Program-made: the position numbers and the translations under genes
Shown here: positions 7,990 through 17,313 of the stretch, piece after piece
Layout: every line of letters starts with the position of its first letter
Numbering within the stretch: position 1 is the first letter of the stretch
Source of the DNA: Pseudomonas uvaldensis
GTDB taxonomy: Bacteria > Pseudomonadota > Gammaproteobacteria > Pseudomonadales > Pseudomonadaceae
DNA length: 64,000 nucleotides
Assembly (NCBI RefSeq): GCF_021271205.1
Contig: NZ_JAIWKS010000013.1
Coordinates: 57,450-121,449, forward strand
Reading direction: 5' to 3'
The notes under the pieces: model-generated
Told to the model about the DNA's origin: nothing
Databases searched by the model: none
Seen by the model: the letters and a program-made list of their open reading frames with translations, nothing else

Positions 7990-10596
7990 ATGCACGAACA
8001 CTACCAGCCCCGTGAAATCGAAGCCGCCGCCCAGTCTTTCTGGGACGAGCAAAAGTCCTTTGAAGTCAGTGAACAGCCAGGCAAGGAAACCTACTACTGC
8101 CTGTCGATGTTCCCTTACCCCAGCGGCAAGCTGCACATGGGGCACGTGCGCAACTACACCATCGGCGACGTGATTTCCCGTTACCAGCGGATGCAGGGCA
8201 AGAACGTCCTGCAACCCATGGGCTGGGACGCCTTCGGCATGCCGGCGGAAAACGCCGCGATGAAGAACAACGTGGCGCCCGCCAAGTGGACCTACGAGAA
8301 CATCGCCTACATGAAGTCCCAGCTGCGCAGCCTGGGCCTGGCGGTGGACTGGTCCCGCGAAGTGACCACCTGCAAGCCCGACTACTACCGCTGGGAACAA
8401 TGGCTGTTCACCCGTCTGTTCGAAAAAGGCGTGATCTACCGCAAGAACGGCACCGTGAACTGGGACCCGGTGGACCAGACCGTACTGGCCAACGAGCAGG
8501 TGATCGACGGACGCGGCTGGCGTTCCGGCGCGCTGATCGAAAAACGCGAAATCCCGATGTACTACTTCAAGATCACCGCCTACGCGGACGAACTCCTGGA
8601 GAGCCTCGACGAGCTGACCGGCTGGCCCGAGCAGGTCAAGACCATGCAACGCAACTGGATCGGCAAATCCCGGGGCATGGAAGTGCAGTTCCCGTATGAT
8701 ATCGCCTCCATTGGCGAAGCCGGTACCCTGAAAGTTTTCACCACCCGCCCGGATACGCTGATGGGCGCCACCTACGTCGCCGTCGCCGCCGAGCACCCGC
8801 TGGCGACCCTGGCGGCACAGAACGACCCCGCGTTGCAGGCGTTCATCGCCGAATGCAAGGGCGGCAGCGTCGCCGAAGCCGACGTCGCCACCCAGGAAAA
8901 GAAAGGCGTACCGACCTCACTGTTCGTTGAGCACCCGCTGACCGGTGAAAAACTCCCGGTATGGGTGGCCAACTATGTGCTGATGCACTATGGCGACGGC
9001 GCTGTGATGGCCGTCCCGGCCCACGACGAGCGCGACTTCGAATTCGCCCACAAGTACAACCTGCCGGTCAAGCCTGTGGTCCGCACCAGCGCCGGTGACC
9101 AGACCCCGGCACCCTGGCAGGACGCCTATGGCGAACACGGCGAGTTGATCAACTCCGGCGAGTTCGACGGCCTGGACTTCGCCGGTGCGTTCGACGCCAT
9201 CGAAGTGGCGCTGATCAAGAAGAACCTGGGCGCCTCCCGCACCCAGTTCCGCCTGCGCGACTGGGGCATCAGCCGCCAGCGTTACTGGGGCTGCCCGATT
9301 CCGATCGTACACTGCGACACCTGCGGCGACGTACCGGTGCCGGAAGACCAGCTGCCCGTGGTCCTGCCGGAAGACGTCGTACCCGACGGTGCCGGCTCGC
9401 CCCTGGCGCGCATGCCTGAATTCTATGAATGCAACTGCCCGAAATGCGGCGCACCGGCCAAGCGTGAAACCGACACCATGGACACGTTCGTCGAGTCCTC
9501 CTGGTACTACGCCCGCTACGCCTCGCCGCGCTACGAAGGTGGCCTGGTGGACCCGGTCGCCGCCAACCACTGGTTGCCGGTGGACCAGTACATCGGCGGC
9601 ATCGAACACGCGATCCTGCACCTGCTCTACGCACGCTTCTTTCACAAGCTGATGCGCGACGAAGGCCTGGTCACCTCCAACGAGCCGTTCAAGAACCTGC
9701 TGACCCAGGGCATGGTGGTTGCCGAGACCTACTATCGCCGCGAGGCCAACGGCGCCTACACCTGGTACAACCCGGCGGACGTGGTACTGGAACGCGACAG
9801 CAAGGCCAAGGTCATCAGCGCCAAGCTCATCGCCGACGGCCTGCCGGTGGAAATCGGCGGCACCGAGAAGATGGCCAAGTCGAAGAACAACGGCGTCGAC
9901 CCCCAGTCGATGATCGATCAGTTCGGCGCCGACACCTGCCGCCTGTTCATGATGTTCGCTTCGCCACCGGACATGAGCGCCGAATGGTCCGACTCGGGCG
10001 TCGAAGGCTCGCACCGCTTCCTCAAGCGCGTCTGGCGCCTGGCTCAGGCTCACGTCAGCCAGGGCCTGCCGGGCAAGCTGGACATCGCCAGCCTGAATGA
10101 CGAACAGAAGGCCATCCGCCGCTCGATTCACCTGGCCATCAAGCAGGCCAGCCATGACGTCGGCCAGAACCACAAGTTCAACACCGCCATCGCCCAGGTG
10201 ATGACCCTGATGAACGTCCTGGAAAAAGCCGCCCAGGACACCGAACAGGATCGTGCACTGGTCCATGAAGGCCTCGAAGCTGTGACGCTGCTGCTGGCAC
10301 CGATCACGCCGCACATCAGCCACGAACTGTGGCGTCACCTGGGCCACACCGCCCCCGTGATCGATGCCGGCTGGCCAGTGGTGGACGAGAGCGCACTGGT
10401 GCAGGACAGCCTGACCCTGGTCATCCAGGTCAACGGTAAGCTGCGCGGACAGATCGAAATGCCGGCCACCGCCACTCGCGAAGAAATCGAAGCCGCCGCA
10501 CGGGTCAATGAAAACGTGTTGCGCTTCGTCGACGGGCTGACGATCCGCAAGGTGATCGTCGTGCCCGGCAAACTGGTCAACATCGTCGCAAGCTAA
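7990..10596 (+). CDS. leuS: Leucyl-tRNA synthetase
   Basis: 868 residues, the usual length. Class Ia synthetase that charges tRNA-Leu. The HIGH signature appears as HMGH (49-52), the second ATP-binding signature as KMAKS (627-631), and the editing (CP1) domain lies between with TTRPDTLMGATY. Start ATG 7990 gives MHEHYQPREIEAAAQSFW, matching the family; the in-frame codon at 7858 lies upstream of the likely transcription start. lptE follows after 89 bases and may be cotranscribed. Confidence 0.98.
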   Translation: MHEHYQPREIEAAAQSFWDEQKSFEVSEQPGKETYYCLSMFPYPSGKLHMGHVRNYTIGDVISRYQRMQGKNVLQPMGWDAFGMPAENAAMKNNVAPAKWTYENIAYMKSQLRSLGLAVDWSREVTTCKPDYYRWEQWLFTRLFEKGVIYRKNGTVNWDPVDQTVLANEQVIDGRGWRSGALIEKREIPMYYFKITAYADELLESLDELTGWPEQVKTMQRNWIGKSRGMEVQFPYDIASIGEAGTLKVFTTRPDTLMGATYVAVAAEHPLATLAAQNDPALQAFIAECKGGSVAEADVATQEKKGVPTSLFVEHPLTGEKLPVWVANYVLMHYGDGAVMAVPAHDERDFEFAHKYNLPVKPVVRTSAGDQTPAPWQDAYGEHGELINSGEFDGLDFAGAFDAIEVALIKKNLGASRTQFRLRDWGISRQRYWGCPIPIVHCDTCGDVPVPEDQLPVVLPEDVVPDGAGSPLARMPEFYECNCPKCGAPAKRETDTMDTFVESSWYYARYASPRYEGGLVDPVAANHWLPVDQYIGGIEHAILHLLYARFFHKLMRDEGLVTSNEPFKNLLTQGMVVAETYYRREANGAYTWYNPADVVLERDSKAKVISAKLIADGLPVEIGGTEKMAKSKNNGVDPQSMIDQFGADTCRLFMMFASPPDMSAEWSDSGVEGSHRFLKRVWRLAQAHVSQGLPGKLDIASLNDEQKAIRRSIHLAIKQASHDVGQNHKFNTAIAQVMTLMNVLEKAAQDTEQDRALVHEGLEAVTLLLAPITPHISHELWRHLGHTAPVIDAGWPVVDESALVQDSLTLVIQVNGKLRGQIEMPATATREEIEAAARVNENVLRFVDGLTIRKVIVVPGKLVNIVAS

Positions 10597-10685
10597 TTGG
10601 ATCGGGCGCCGGGCCAGGGCCAGGCGCCGAATATGACCTGCAGGGCCGCATCGCCGGCCCCTAGGGCTTCAAGGGGAGCAACAAG

Positions 10686-11291
10686 ATGATGAAACGTAAT
10701 CTGCTGGTCATCGGCCTGACGGTCCTGCTGAGCGCCTGCGGCTTCCAGCTGCGGGGCACCGGCACTACCGAACTGGCCATTACCGAGCTGGATCTCAGTG
10801 CACGGGACGCTTATGGCGATACCGTGAAGCTGCTGCGTCAGACCCTGGAAAACAGCGGGGTGAAAATCTACAGCGGGGCGCCGTACAAGTTGGTGTTGGC
10901 GCGGGAACAGGAAAACCAGCGCAGCCTGAGTTATTCCGGCGCCGGCCGTTCGGCCGAGTATGAGCTGACCAATGTCCTGAGCTATGAGATTCGCGGCCAG
11001 AACAACCTGTTGCTGCTGAATGACAAGCTCCAGGTCCAGAAGGTCTACCTGCACGACGGTAACAACATCACCGGTTCCGTCCAGGAGTCGAGTGAAGTAC
11101 GTGACGAAATGCGTCGTGACCTGGTGCAACGCATGATGCTGCGCCTGCAACAACTGACCCCGACGCAATTGGAGCAGTTGCAACAGACCGCTGATGCCCA
11201 GGCCAAGGCAGAGGCCGAGGCACTGGAAGCGGCACGCAAGGCGGAGGCGGAAACACCGCAACAGTCACCGATGCAAATCCCGGCCGAATAA
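10686..11291 (+). CDS. lptE: LPS assembly lipoprotein LptE
   Basis: 201 residues. LptE plugs the LptD barrel and delivers lipopolysaccharide to the outer leaflet. The signal peptide ends in the lipobox LLSAC with Cys18; the mature region starts GFQLRGTGTTELA, typical of LptE. The last 50 residues are an Ala/Glu/Gln-rich tail (QAKAEAEALEAARKAEAE) that is probably helical or disordered. Preceded by AAGGGGAGC. Order leuS-lptE-holA is the standard gammaproteobacterial one. Confidence 0.93.
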   Translation: MMKRNLLVIGLTVLLSACGFQLRGTGTTELAITELDLSARDAYGDTVKLLRQTLENSGVKIYSGAPYKLVLAREQENQRSLSYSGAGRSAEYELTNVLSYEIRGQNNLLLLNDKLQVQKVYLHDGNNITGSVQESSEVRDEMRRDLVQRMMLRLQQLTPTQLEQLQQTADAQAKAEAEALEAARKAEAETPQQSPMQIPAE

Positions 11292-11296
11292 GCCAT

Positions 11297-11318
11297 GCGG
11301 GGCGCTCCGGCGCCCCGC
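11297..11318 (+). terminator. GC-rich hairpin between lptE and holA
   Basis: GCGGGGCGC, loop TCCG, GCGCCCCGC form a perfect 9-bp stem six bases after the lptE stop. The following TCGCTTTCTCTT is only partly T-rich, so partial termination or mRNA end protection is as likely as full termination. Confidence 0.55.
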
Positions 11319-11344
11319 TCGCTTTCTCTTGTGAACCCTGTTCT

Positions 11345-12382
11345 ATGAAGCTGGCCCCCGCCCAACTCGGTAAGCACCTGCAAGGCGCCCTCGCGCCGGT
11401 CTATATCATCAGCGGCGATGATCCGTTGCTGTGCCAGGAAGCCGCCGACGCCATCCGCTCTGCCGCACGCCAGCAAGGCTTTGACGAACGCCAGGTGTTC
11501 GCCGCCGACGCCAATTTCGATTGGGGTACGTTACTGCAGGCCGGGGCGAGCATGTCGCTGTTCGCCGAAAAACGCCTGCTGGAATTGCGCCTGCCTTCCG
11601 GCAAACCCGGTGACAAGGGCGCTGCCGCGCTGATCGAATACTGCTCACGTCCCGCCGAAGACACGGTGCTGCTCATCAGTCTGCCGAAACTCGACGGCAG
11701 TGCCCAAAAGACCAAATGGGGCAAGGCCCTGGTCGAAGGCCCACAGACCCAGTTCGTGCAAATCTGGCCGGTGGACATCAGCCAACTGCCGAGCTGGATC
11801 CGCCAACGCCTGTCACAGGCTGGCCTGTCAGCGAGCCAGGATGCGGTGGAGCTGATCGCCGCCCGGGTCGAAGGCAACCTGTTGGCTGCCGCCCAGGAAA
11901 TCGAAAAACTCAAGCTGATGGCCGAAGACGGGCAGATCACCGTGGATACGGTACAGGCCGCGGTGGCCGACAGCGCACGCTTCGACGTCTTCGGCCTGAC
12001 CGATGCGATCCTCAACGGCGAAGCCGCCCACGCCCTGCGCATGCTTGAAGGCCTGCGGGGCGAAGGCGTCGAGCCACCGGTGATCCTCTGGGCCCTGGCT
12101 CGGGAGCTGCGGCTACTGGCCAACCTGTCTCTGCAATACAGCCAGGGCGTACCGCTGGACAAAGCCTTCAGCCAGGCCCGTCCGCCGGTGTGGGACAAAC
12201 GCAAACCACTGATGAGCAAGGCCCTGCAACGCTACTCGGCGCAGCGCTGGGCACAACTGCTGCTCGAAGCCCAGCGCATCGATGCACAGATCAAGGGCCA
12301 GGCCGCCGGGTCGCCATGGATGAGTCTCAGTCGCCTGTCGCTGTTGATGGCCGGTCAGCGACTGACGTTGCCGGCTGACTAA
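11345..12382 (+). CDS. holA: DNA polymerase III subunit delta
   Basis: 345 residues. Delta is the wrench subunit of the clamp loader that opens the beta ring. The N-terminus MKLAPAQLGKHLQGALAPVYIISGDDPLL is characteristic, followed by an AAA+-like fold lacking a working P-loop, and a C-terminal collar domain with YSAQRWAQLLLEAQRIDAQIKGQ. Length is normal. Lies downstream of lptE, which is the conserved arrangement. Confidence 0.96.
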   Translation: MKLAPAQLGKHLQGALAPVYIISGDDPLLCQEAADAIRSAARQQGFDERQVFAADANFDWGTLLQAGASMSLFAEKRLLELRLPSGKPGDKGAAALIEYCSRPAEDTVLLISLPKLDGSAQKTKWGKALVEGPQTQFVQIWPVDISQLPSWIRQRLSQAGLSASQDAVELIAARVEGNLLAAAQEIEKLKLMAEDGQITVDTVQAAVADSARFDVFGLTDAILNGEAAHALRMLEGLRGEGVEPPVILWALARELRLLANLSLQYSQGVPLDKAFSQARPPVWDKRKPLMSKALQRYSAQRWAQLLLEAQRIDAQIKGQAAGSPWMSLSRLSLLMAGQRLTLPAD

Positions 12383-12510
12383 CTCCCTATCGAAAGCCCG
12401 CCACAACTTTGTCCGATTTGCTCACATTTGAAGCACACTGTCGGGCTGGACAGCTCCCCGACTCTGGCCCATGATTGCGCCCCGCAAACCCATCTGCGAG
12501 AGTTCCAACC

Positions 12511-12675
12511 ATGAGCAAAAAGCCATCCAGGCACGGCCCCAACAAGGCCAAATCCATCATTGCCCAACCCCTGTTCCGAAGCCGCCAGGAACGCCCCGCA
12601 AAGGGCAAGGGCAGCTACCGCCGCGAAGCCTTCCAGTCTGACAACTGGGAGGCTTCTTGCTTTATGGCGGCTTGA
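12511..12675 (+). CDS. arfA: Alternative ribosome-rescue factor ArfA
   Basis: 54 residues: MSKKPSRHGPNKAKSIIAQP, then a basic RSRQERPAKGKGSYRR segment. ArfA enters the empty A site of stalled ribosomes and recruits RF2, backing up trans-translation. The last third of the reading frame is itself a 13-bp hairpin followed by a T-rich stretch (12625-12664), so most transcripts should end or be cut before the stop codon. This matches the known arfA logic, in which non-stop mRNA makes ArfA a tmRNA target and the protein appears only when tmRNA fails. The start ATG follows GAGAGTTCCAACC. Confidence 0.92.
   Translation: MSKKPSRHGPNKAKSIIAQPLFRSRQERPAKGKGSYRREAFQSDNWEASCFMAA
12625..12664 (+). promoter_or_regulatory. 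Intragenic hairpin/terminator inside arfA
   Basis: GAAGCCTTCCAGT (12625-12637) pairs with ACTGGGAGGCTTC (12644-12656) through 13 pairs including one G-U, loop CTGACA, then TTGCTTTA. It begins at codon 39 of arfA. Confidence 0.8.
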
Positions 12676-12748
12676 AACATCGGGACCAGCCCAATTCTTC
12701 CCCGCCCATGATAAGGTCAGCACCTGATCTGTATTTCTGGACCCCTGC

Positions 12749-14071
12749 ATGCCCTTTTGCCCTTCCCGCCGTTGGCCCGTGCGCCAACTGGCAGCCATCA
12801 CAAGCTTCGCGCTGCTCGTCGCCTGCGCAGAAAAACCCACCGCCGCCGACGCCCAACCGCTCCAGACCGTCCCGGCCGTCACCGCTCCGGCCATCGTACC
12901 GCCCGTGGTACCCAACGGTGAGAGCCTGGATATCGTTCCCACACAGACCTTCGCGCAATGGCAGGCGGGCTTTCGCAAGGAAGCACTGGCCGCCGGCATC
13001 CGTGCCGACCTGTTCGACCGTGCCTTTATCGGTGTCAGCCCGGACATGAGCGTGATCAAGGCCGATCGCAGCCAGCCGGAATTCACCCGCCCCGTGTGGG
13101 AATACCTCGATGGCGCCCTGTCGCCCCTGCGGGTCAGTAAAGGCAAGAGCCTTATGCAGCAGAATGCCCAGGTCCTGCAGAGCATTGAACAGCGCTATGG
13201 CGTGGATCGCGCCGCATTGGTTGCGGTGTGGGGCATGGAAAGCAACTTTGGCCAGTTCCAGGGCAACAAGTCGGTGATCAACTCCCTGGCGACGTTGGCC
13301 TATGAAGGGCGGCGTCCGGGCTTCGCCCACGCGCAACTGATCGCAGCACTACAGATCCTGCAGCAGGGCGACATCGCACCGGAAAAAATGCTCGGCTCGT
13401 GGGCTGGTGCCATGGGTCAGACCCAGTTCATCCCTACGACGTACAATACCCACGCCGTGGATTTCGACGGTGACGGCCGCCGCGACATCTGGGGCAGCGC
13501 CACCGACGCCCTGGCCTCCACCGCCCACTACCTGCAAAGCTCCGGCTGGCAACGCGGCCAGCCGTGGGGGTTCGAGGTAGAACTTGACGAAGGGTTCGAC
13601 TATTCCCTGGCCGACGGCACGATCCGCAAGCCCGTCTCCGAATGGATAGGGTTGGGCGTGTCCGCCTATGCCGGCATGCCGATTCCTCCCGGAAACCGGC
13701 AGCTGTCCGCGTCCGTGCTGCTGCCGGCCGGCCACCGCGGTCCGGCGTTCCTGGTGTTCGACAACTTCCGCGCCATCCTCAAGTACAACAATTCATCGTC
13801 CTACGCTTTGGCAGTGGGACTGTTGTCAGCGCGTTTCACGGGCGAAGGCCTGGTCTATGGTCAATGGCCGCGGGATGACCTGCCCCTGAGCCGCACCGAA
13901 CGCATTGAATTGCAGACCCTGCTGAGCCAGCACAACTACGATGCGGGCAACCCCGATGGCATCATCGGTGCCAACACCCGCAAAGCCATCCGCAGCGCCC
14001 AGCAATCCTTCGGCTGGCCGGCGGATGGGTATCCGACGCGTAAGTTGCTGGAAGCGTTGCGTAGTCGCTGA
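12749..14071 (+). CDS. Lytic murein transglycosylase (MltB/SltB family) with peptidoglycan-binding domain
   Basis: 440 residues. The signal peptide ends in LLVAC with Cys26, so it is probably a lipoprotein. The SLT_2 catalytic domain has its Glu164 in WGMESNFGQF, followed by GAMGQTQFIPTTYNTHAVDFDGDGRRD; a PG_binding_1 domain covers the last 65 residues (LQTLLSQHNYDAGNPDGIIG to TRKLLEAL). It cleaves glycan strands with formation of 1,6-anhydromuropeptides in the periplasm. Alanine/proline-rich linker 30-60 connects anchor and catalytic domain. It stands alone between arfA and convergent ldcA. Confidence 0.92.
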   Translation: MPFCPSRRWPVRQLAAITSFALLVACAEKPTAADAQPLQTVPAVTAPAIVPPVVPNGESLDIVPTQTFAQWQAGFRKEALAAGIRADLFDRAFIGVSPDMSVIKADRSQPEFTRPVWEYLDGALSPLRVSKGKSLMQQNAQVLQSIEQRYGVDRAALVAVWGMESNFGQFQGNKSVINSLATLAYEGRRPGFAHAQLIAALQILQQGDIAPEKMLGSWAGAMGQTQFIPTTYNTHAVDFDGDGRRDIWGSATDALASTAHYLQSSGWQRGQPWGFEVELDEGFDYSLADGTIRKPVSEWIGLGVSAYAGMPIPPGNRQLSASVLLPAGHRGPAFLVFDNFRAILKYNNSSSYALAVGLLSARFTGEGLVYGQWPRDDLPLSRTERIELQTLLSQHNYDAGNPDGIIGANTRKAIRSAQQSFGWPADGYPTRKLLEALRSR

Positions 14072-14095
14072 GATTGTCTTAATGGCAATTGCCGC

Positions 14096-14178
14096 TTTCG
14101 CGAGCAAGCCCGCTCCCACAGATGATCGTGTTCCCATGACGGAGTGCGATCCCTGTGGGAGCGAGCTTGCTCGCGATG
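14096..14178. repeat. REP pair
   Basis: Inverted REP cores (TTCGCGAGCAAGCCCGCTCC and GGAGCGAGCTTGCTCGCGAT) between convergent genes. Confidence 0.9.
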
Positions 14179-14195
14179 ACTGAGTCGCAGACTAT

Positions 14196-15146
14196 TTAGC
14201 GCGTAATCACCACATCCTGCCCCAACACCAACTTCTTCTCCCCCGCATCCAGCCTCACCAACGCCCCCATGGGCAACGTCAGGTTCGGGTCGCAGTGCCC
14301 GCTGCGCCAACCGGACAGCACCGGGATCCGCAATGGTTCGAAAGTCTGCTTGAGCAACCGGTTCAGTGCCTCGACGTCCACCCCGGCCACATCCCCTACC
14401 AACACGCCTCGCAACCGGGATAAGGTCCCCGCCAACCGCAACTGTGTCAGCAAGCGGTCGATACGATACAACGGCTCGTTGACGTCCTCGATGAACAGAA
14501 CCACGCCCTCGGCATCGATCTGATACGGCGTGCCCATGGTCGCTGCGATAATCGACAGGTTGCCCCCCAGCAAGCGCCCATGGGCGATGCCGGGCTCGAC
14601 GGTGGTCAAGGGGTAGGCGGCGGGATGACTGAGCTCGTCGCCCGCCTTCAATTGCCCCCGCAACAGGCCGAAAAAAGATGTGACGGTGGGTGGTTCCTTG
14701 TCGCCCAGCAGATCGGCATTGAGCAGCGGCCCATGAAACGTGACGAACCCTGCATAACGGCTGATAGCCAAGTGCAAGGCGGTGATGTCGCTGTACCCGA
14801 CGAACGGCTTGGGATTGCGCCGCAGTAGATCGAAATCGAGACGATCCAGCAGGCGCGGCGTGCCATAGCCGCCTCGCAGGCAGATGATTGCAGTGATCTG
14901 AGGATCAGCGAAGGCGCTGTGCAAGTCGTTGAGGCGAGTCTCGTCGCTGCCGGCCAGATAACCGTCCTTCTCATAAACACCGGGGAAGATCTTCAACCCA
15001 TGCCCGCGGGCGCGCATCCACTGCGTGGCCTTTTCCGCGTCCAGTGGGGCGGGACCGGCTGGAGCGATCAGACCGATCAGCCCTTCCTGCGGCAGGGCCG
15101 GGACGGGGTGATGCGGACTCAGGGTGTGGGTGGGTTGAACGGTCAT
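14196..15146 (-). CDS. ldcA: Muramoyltetrapeptide (L,D-)carboxypeptidase LdcA
   Basis: 316 residues, family S66. LdcA removes the terminal D-Ala from cytoplasmic tetrapeptides during murein recycling. The Ser-Glu-His triad is Ser119 (FVGYSD), Glu220 (LFIEDVNE) and His284 (GHCDPNLTLPMG). There is no signal peptide, consistent with a cytosolic enzyme. It is convergent with the lytic transglycosylase, whose products feed the same recycling pathway. Confidence 0.95.
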   Translation of the reverse strand: MTVQPTHTLSPHHPVPALPQEGLIGLIAPAGPAPLDAEKATQWMRARGHGLKIFPGVYEKDGYLAGSDETRLNDLHSAFADPQITAIICLRGGYGTPRLLDRLDFDLLRRNPKPFVGYSDITALHLAISRYAGFVTFHGPLLNADLLGDKEPPTVTSFFGLLRGQLKAGDELSHPAAYPLTTVEPGIAHGRLLGGNLSIIAATMGTPYQIDAEGVVLFIEDVNEPLYRIDRLLTQLRLAGTLSRLRGVLVGDVAGVDVEALNRLLKQTFEPLRIPVLSGWRSGHCDPNLTLPMGALVRLDAGEKKLVLGQDVVITR

Positions 15147-15190
15147 CCATGGGCTCCCGGTTTGGAATTGCTTGGGGGTGTCGACTGACG

Positions 15191-15280
15191 TGTGGGAGCG
15201 AGCCTGCTCGCAACAGCGATGGATAGGCTTGCATCAATATCGACTGAGCCGGCCTCTTCGCGAGCAAGCCCGCTCCCACA
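15191..15280. repeat. REP pair
   Basis: Inverted REP cores GTGGGAGCGAGCCTGCTCGC and TTCGCGAGCAAGCCCGCTCC with a 40-base spacer. Confidence 0.9.
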
Positions 15281-15317
15281 ATGGATCAGGTACAACTGCA
15301 AGAAACAGATCAGCTTC

Positions 15318-15625
15318 AAAGCCGCCTCGCTTTTGCTTTGCTTTGCTTTGCTTTTGATCTTAGACGCCCCGTTAACCACGAAGGCCGAACGCAGGCATTG
15401 TGTAGTGGGCATCCCGGCATGGATGCCGGGATAGCCGCGCTGGGCCATGGATGGCCCTTCGCGGCGGGCCCACGGAGCAATGCCGGAGTGAGGGAACGCC
15501 GAGCCTTGGCGAGGTGCCTGGTGGTGGGGCGAGCCTTTTTTGCTTACTTTTTTGGCGTTTGAAAAAAAGTAAGTCGCCGTAAGGGCGAAACCGTCAGCCG
15601 CCGTTACCGCAGCAACGGATCTGCC
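15318..15625. repeat. Structured non-coding element with nested palindromes (likely dispersed repeat)
   Basis: No gene is convincing in this 300-base stretch. It begins with repeated TTTGC units (15330-15355), then several nested palindromes: GGCATCCCGGCAT with ATGCCGGGAT (about 15408-15431), GCCATGG with CCATGGATGGC, and CTTACTTTTTT (15543-15553) with AAAAAAAGTAAG (15562-15573) like a bidirectional terminator. I recall near-identical segments recurring in P. fluorescens-group genomes, often mis-annotated as short proteins; this is memory, not a search. Confidence 0.5.
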
Positions 15626-15641
15626 CCTAAAAGCCAATAAA

Positions 15642-16664
15642 TCAGCTTCCCAACAACTCAGCCTTGACCAACTTAGCCTGCTCATCCGCATGATACGAAG
15701 ACCGCACCAACGGTCCCGAAGCCACATTCTTGAAGCCCATCCTGTACCCCTCCTCCGCAAACCACGCAAAGGTATCCGGATGCACAAAACGCTGCACCGG
15801 CAGGTGATTGCGCGACGGCTGCAAGTACTGCCCCAGCGTCAGCATATCGATGTCATGCTCGCGCATGCGCTTCATGACCTCGATAACTTCATCGTCAGTC
15901 TCTCCCAGGCCCAGCATCAAGCCGGACTTGGTCGGAATGTGCGGCATCATCTGCTTGAAGCGCTGCAGCAGGGTCAGCGACCACTGGTAATCCGAACCGG
16001 GACGCGCAGCCTTGTACAGGCGCGGCACGGTTTCCAGGTTGTGGTTGAACACATCAGGCGGCTCGGCCGCGGTGATTTCCAGGGCGATGTCCATGCGGCC
16101 ACGGTAGTCCGGCACCAGGGTCTCGAGCTGCACATTCGGCGACAGCTTGCGGATTTCGCGGATGCAATCGGCAAAGTGCTGGGCACCACCGTCGCGCAGG
16201 TCGTCGCGGTCTACCGAGGTGATGACCACGTAGCGCAGTTTCAGGTCGGCGATGGCGACGGCCAAGTTTTCCGGCTCGCTGGTGTCCAGTGGTTTCGGCC
16301 GGCCGTGGCCAACGTCACAGAACGGGCAACGCCGGGTGCAGATATCGCCCATGATCATGAACGTCGCGGTGCCGCCGGAGAAGCACTCGCCCAGGTTCGG
16401 GCAGGACGCTTCTTCGCAGACGCTGTGCAGCTTGTGTTTGCGCAGCAGCGCCTTGATCCGGTCGACTTCCGGCGAAACCGGAATGCGCACGCGGATCCAG
16501 TCCGGTTTCTTTGGCAACTCGGTGGTCGGGATGATCTTGACCGGGATGCGTGCAACCTTTTCGGCGCCGCGCAGCTTTACGCCGGCCTCGACCTTGGCAC
16601 GCGGGGCCGGACGTTCGGTAACGTCCTGCGTCGGGATGATGGTTTGCACTGCATCGGTAGTCAT
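15642..16664 (-). CDS. lipA: Lipoyl synthase LipA
   Basis: 340 residues. LipA is a radical-SAM enzyme that inserts two sulfurs into protein-bound octanoate. The auxiliary-cluster motif is Cys83, Cys88 and Cys94 (CEEASCPNLGEC); the radical-SAM motif is Cys109, Cys113 and Cys116 (CTRRCPFC); the C-terminal RSSYHA supplies the conserved serine. Start ATG at 16662-16664 (MTTDAVQTIIPTQD); the longer frame runs into lipB. It follows lipB by one base, so the two are cotranscribed. Confidence 0.97.
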   Translation of the reverse strand: MTTDAVQTIIPTQDVTERPAPRAKVEAGVKLRGAEKVARIPVKIIPTTELPKKPDWIRVRIPVSPEVDRIKALLRKHKLHSVCEEASCPNLGECFSGGTATFMIMGDICTRRCPFCDVGHGRPKPLDTSEPENLAVAIADLKLRYVVITSVDRDDLRDGGAQHFADCIREIRKLSPNVQLETLVPDYRGRMDIALEITAAEPPDVFNHNLETVPRLYKAARPGSDYQWSLTLLQRFKQMMPHIPTKSGLMLGLGETDDEVIEVMKRMREHDIDMLTLGQYLQPSRNHLPVQRFVHPDTFAWFAEEGYRMGFKNVASGPLVRSSYHADEQAKLVKAELLGS

Positions 16665-16665
16665 A

Positions 16666-17313
16666 TCAGTCGATTCCGCCCGTAAGGGTCGTCTGCTCAG
16701 CGTAGTCGAGGTGTTTGACGAGCTGCGCACGCAGCCGGGCACTTACCTCGGCAAATTCAATCGATCCTGTGTGATCGCGCAGCTGGGTCATCGCCAGCCC
16801 CGCGTAACCACAGGGATTAATCCGTCGAAACGGTTCCAGGTCCATGTCCACGTTCAACGCCAGGCCGTGAAACGAACAGCCGTGGCGGATCCGCAGCCCC
16901 AGGGAAGCGATTTTCGCCCCATCGACATAGACGCCCGGTGCATCCGGCTTGGCTGCGGCGCTTACGCCATAGCTGGCCAGCAACTCGATCAGGCAGGTTT
17001 CCATGCGCGTCACCAGCTCACGCACACCGAAACCTAGCTTGCGCACGTCCAGCAACAGATAGGCAACCAGCTGCCCGGGGCCATGGTAAGTCACCTGCCC
17101 GCCCCGGTCGACCTTCACCACCGGAATATCCCCCGGCAGCAACAGGTGCTCGGCCTTACCGGCCTGGCCCTGGGTAAACACGGGTGGGTGCTGCACCAGC
17201 CAGACCTCGTCCGCGGCGGTGTCGCCACGTTCGTTGGTAAAGCGCTGCATGGCATGCCAGACCGGCTCGTAAGCCATCCGGCCCAGCTCGCGAAAGCCCA
17301 GCGTGCCCGGCAT
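16666..17313 (-). CDS. lipB: Octanoyltransferase LipB
   Basis: 215 residues. LipB moves octanoate from acyl carrier protein to lipoyl domains, making LipA's substrate. The acyl-thioester Cys168 is in NPCGYAG, with Lys134 in GAKIASLG and the RGGQVTYHGPGQLVAY signature at 70-85. The ATG at 17311-17313 overlaps the stop of the upstream DUF493 gene (TGATG), a sign of translational coupling; a GTG one codon earlier is possible. Confidence 0.96.
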   Translation of the reverse strand: MPGTLGFRELGRMAYEPVWHAMQRFTNERGDTAADEVWLVQHPPVFTQGQAGKAEHLLLPGDIPVVKVDRGGQVTYHGPGQLVAYLLLDVRKLGFGVRELVTRMETCLIELLASYGVSAAAKPDAPGVYVDGAKIASLGLRIRHGCSFHGLALNVDMDLEPFRRINPCGYAGLAMTQLRDHTGSIEFAEVSARLRAQLVKHLDYAEQTTLTGGID

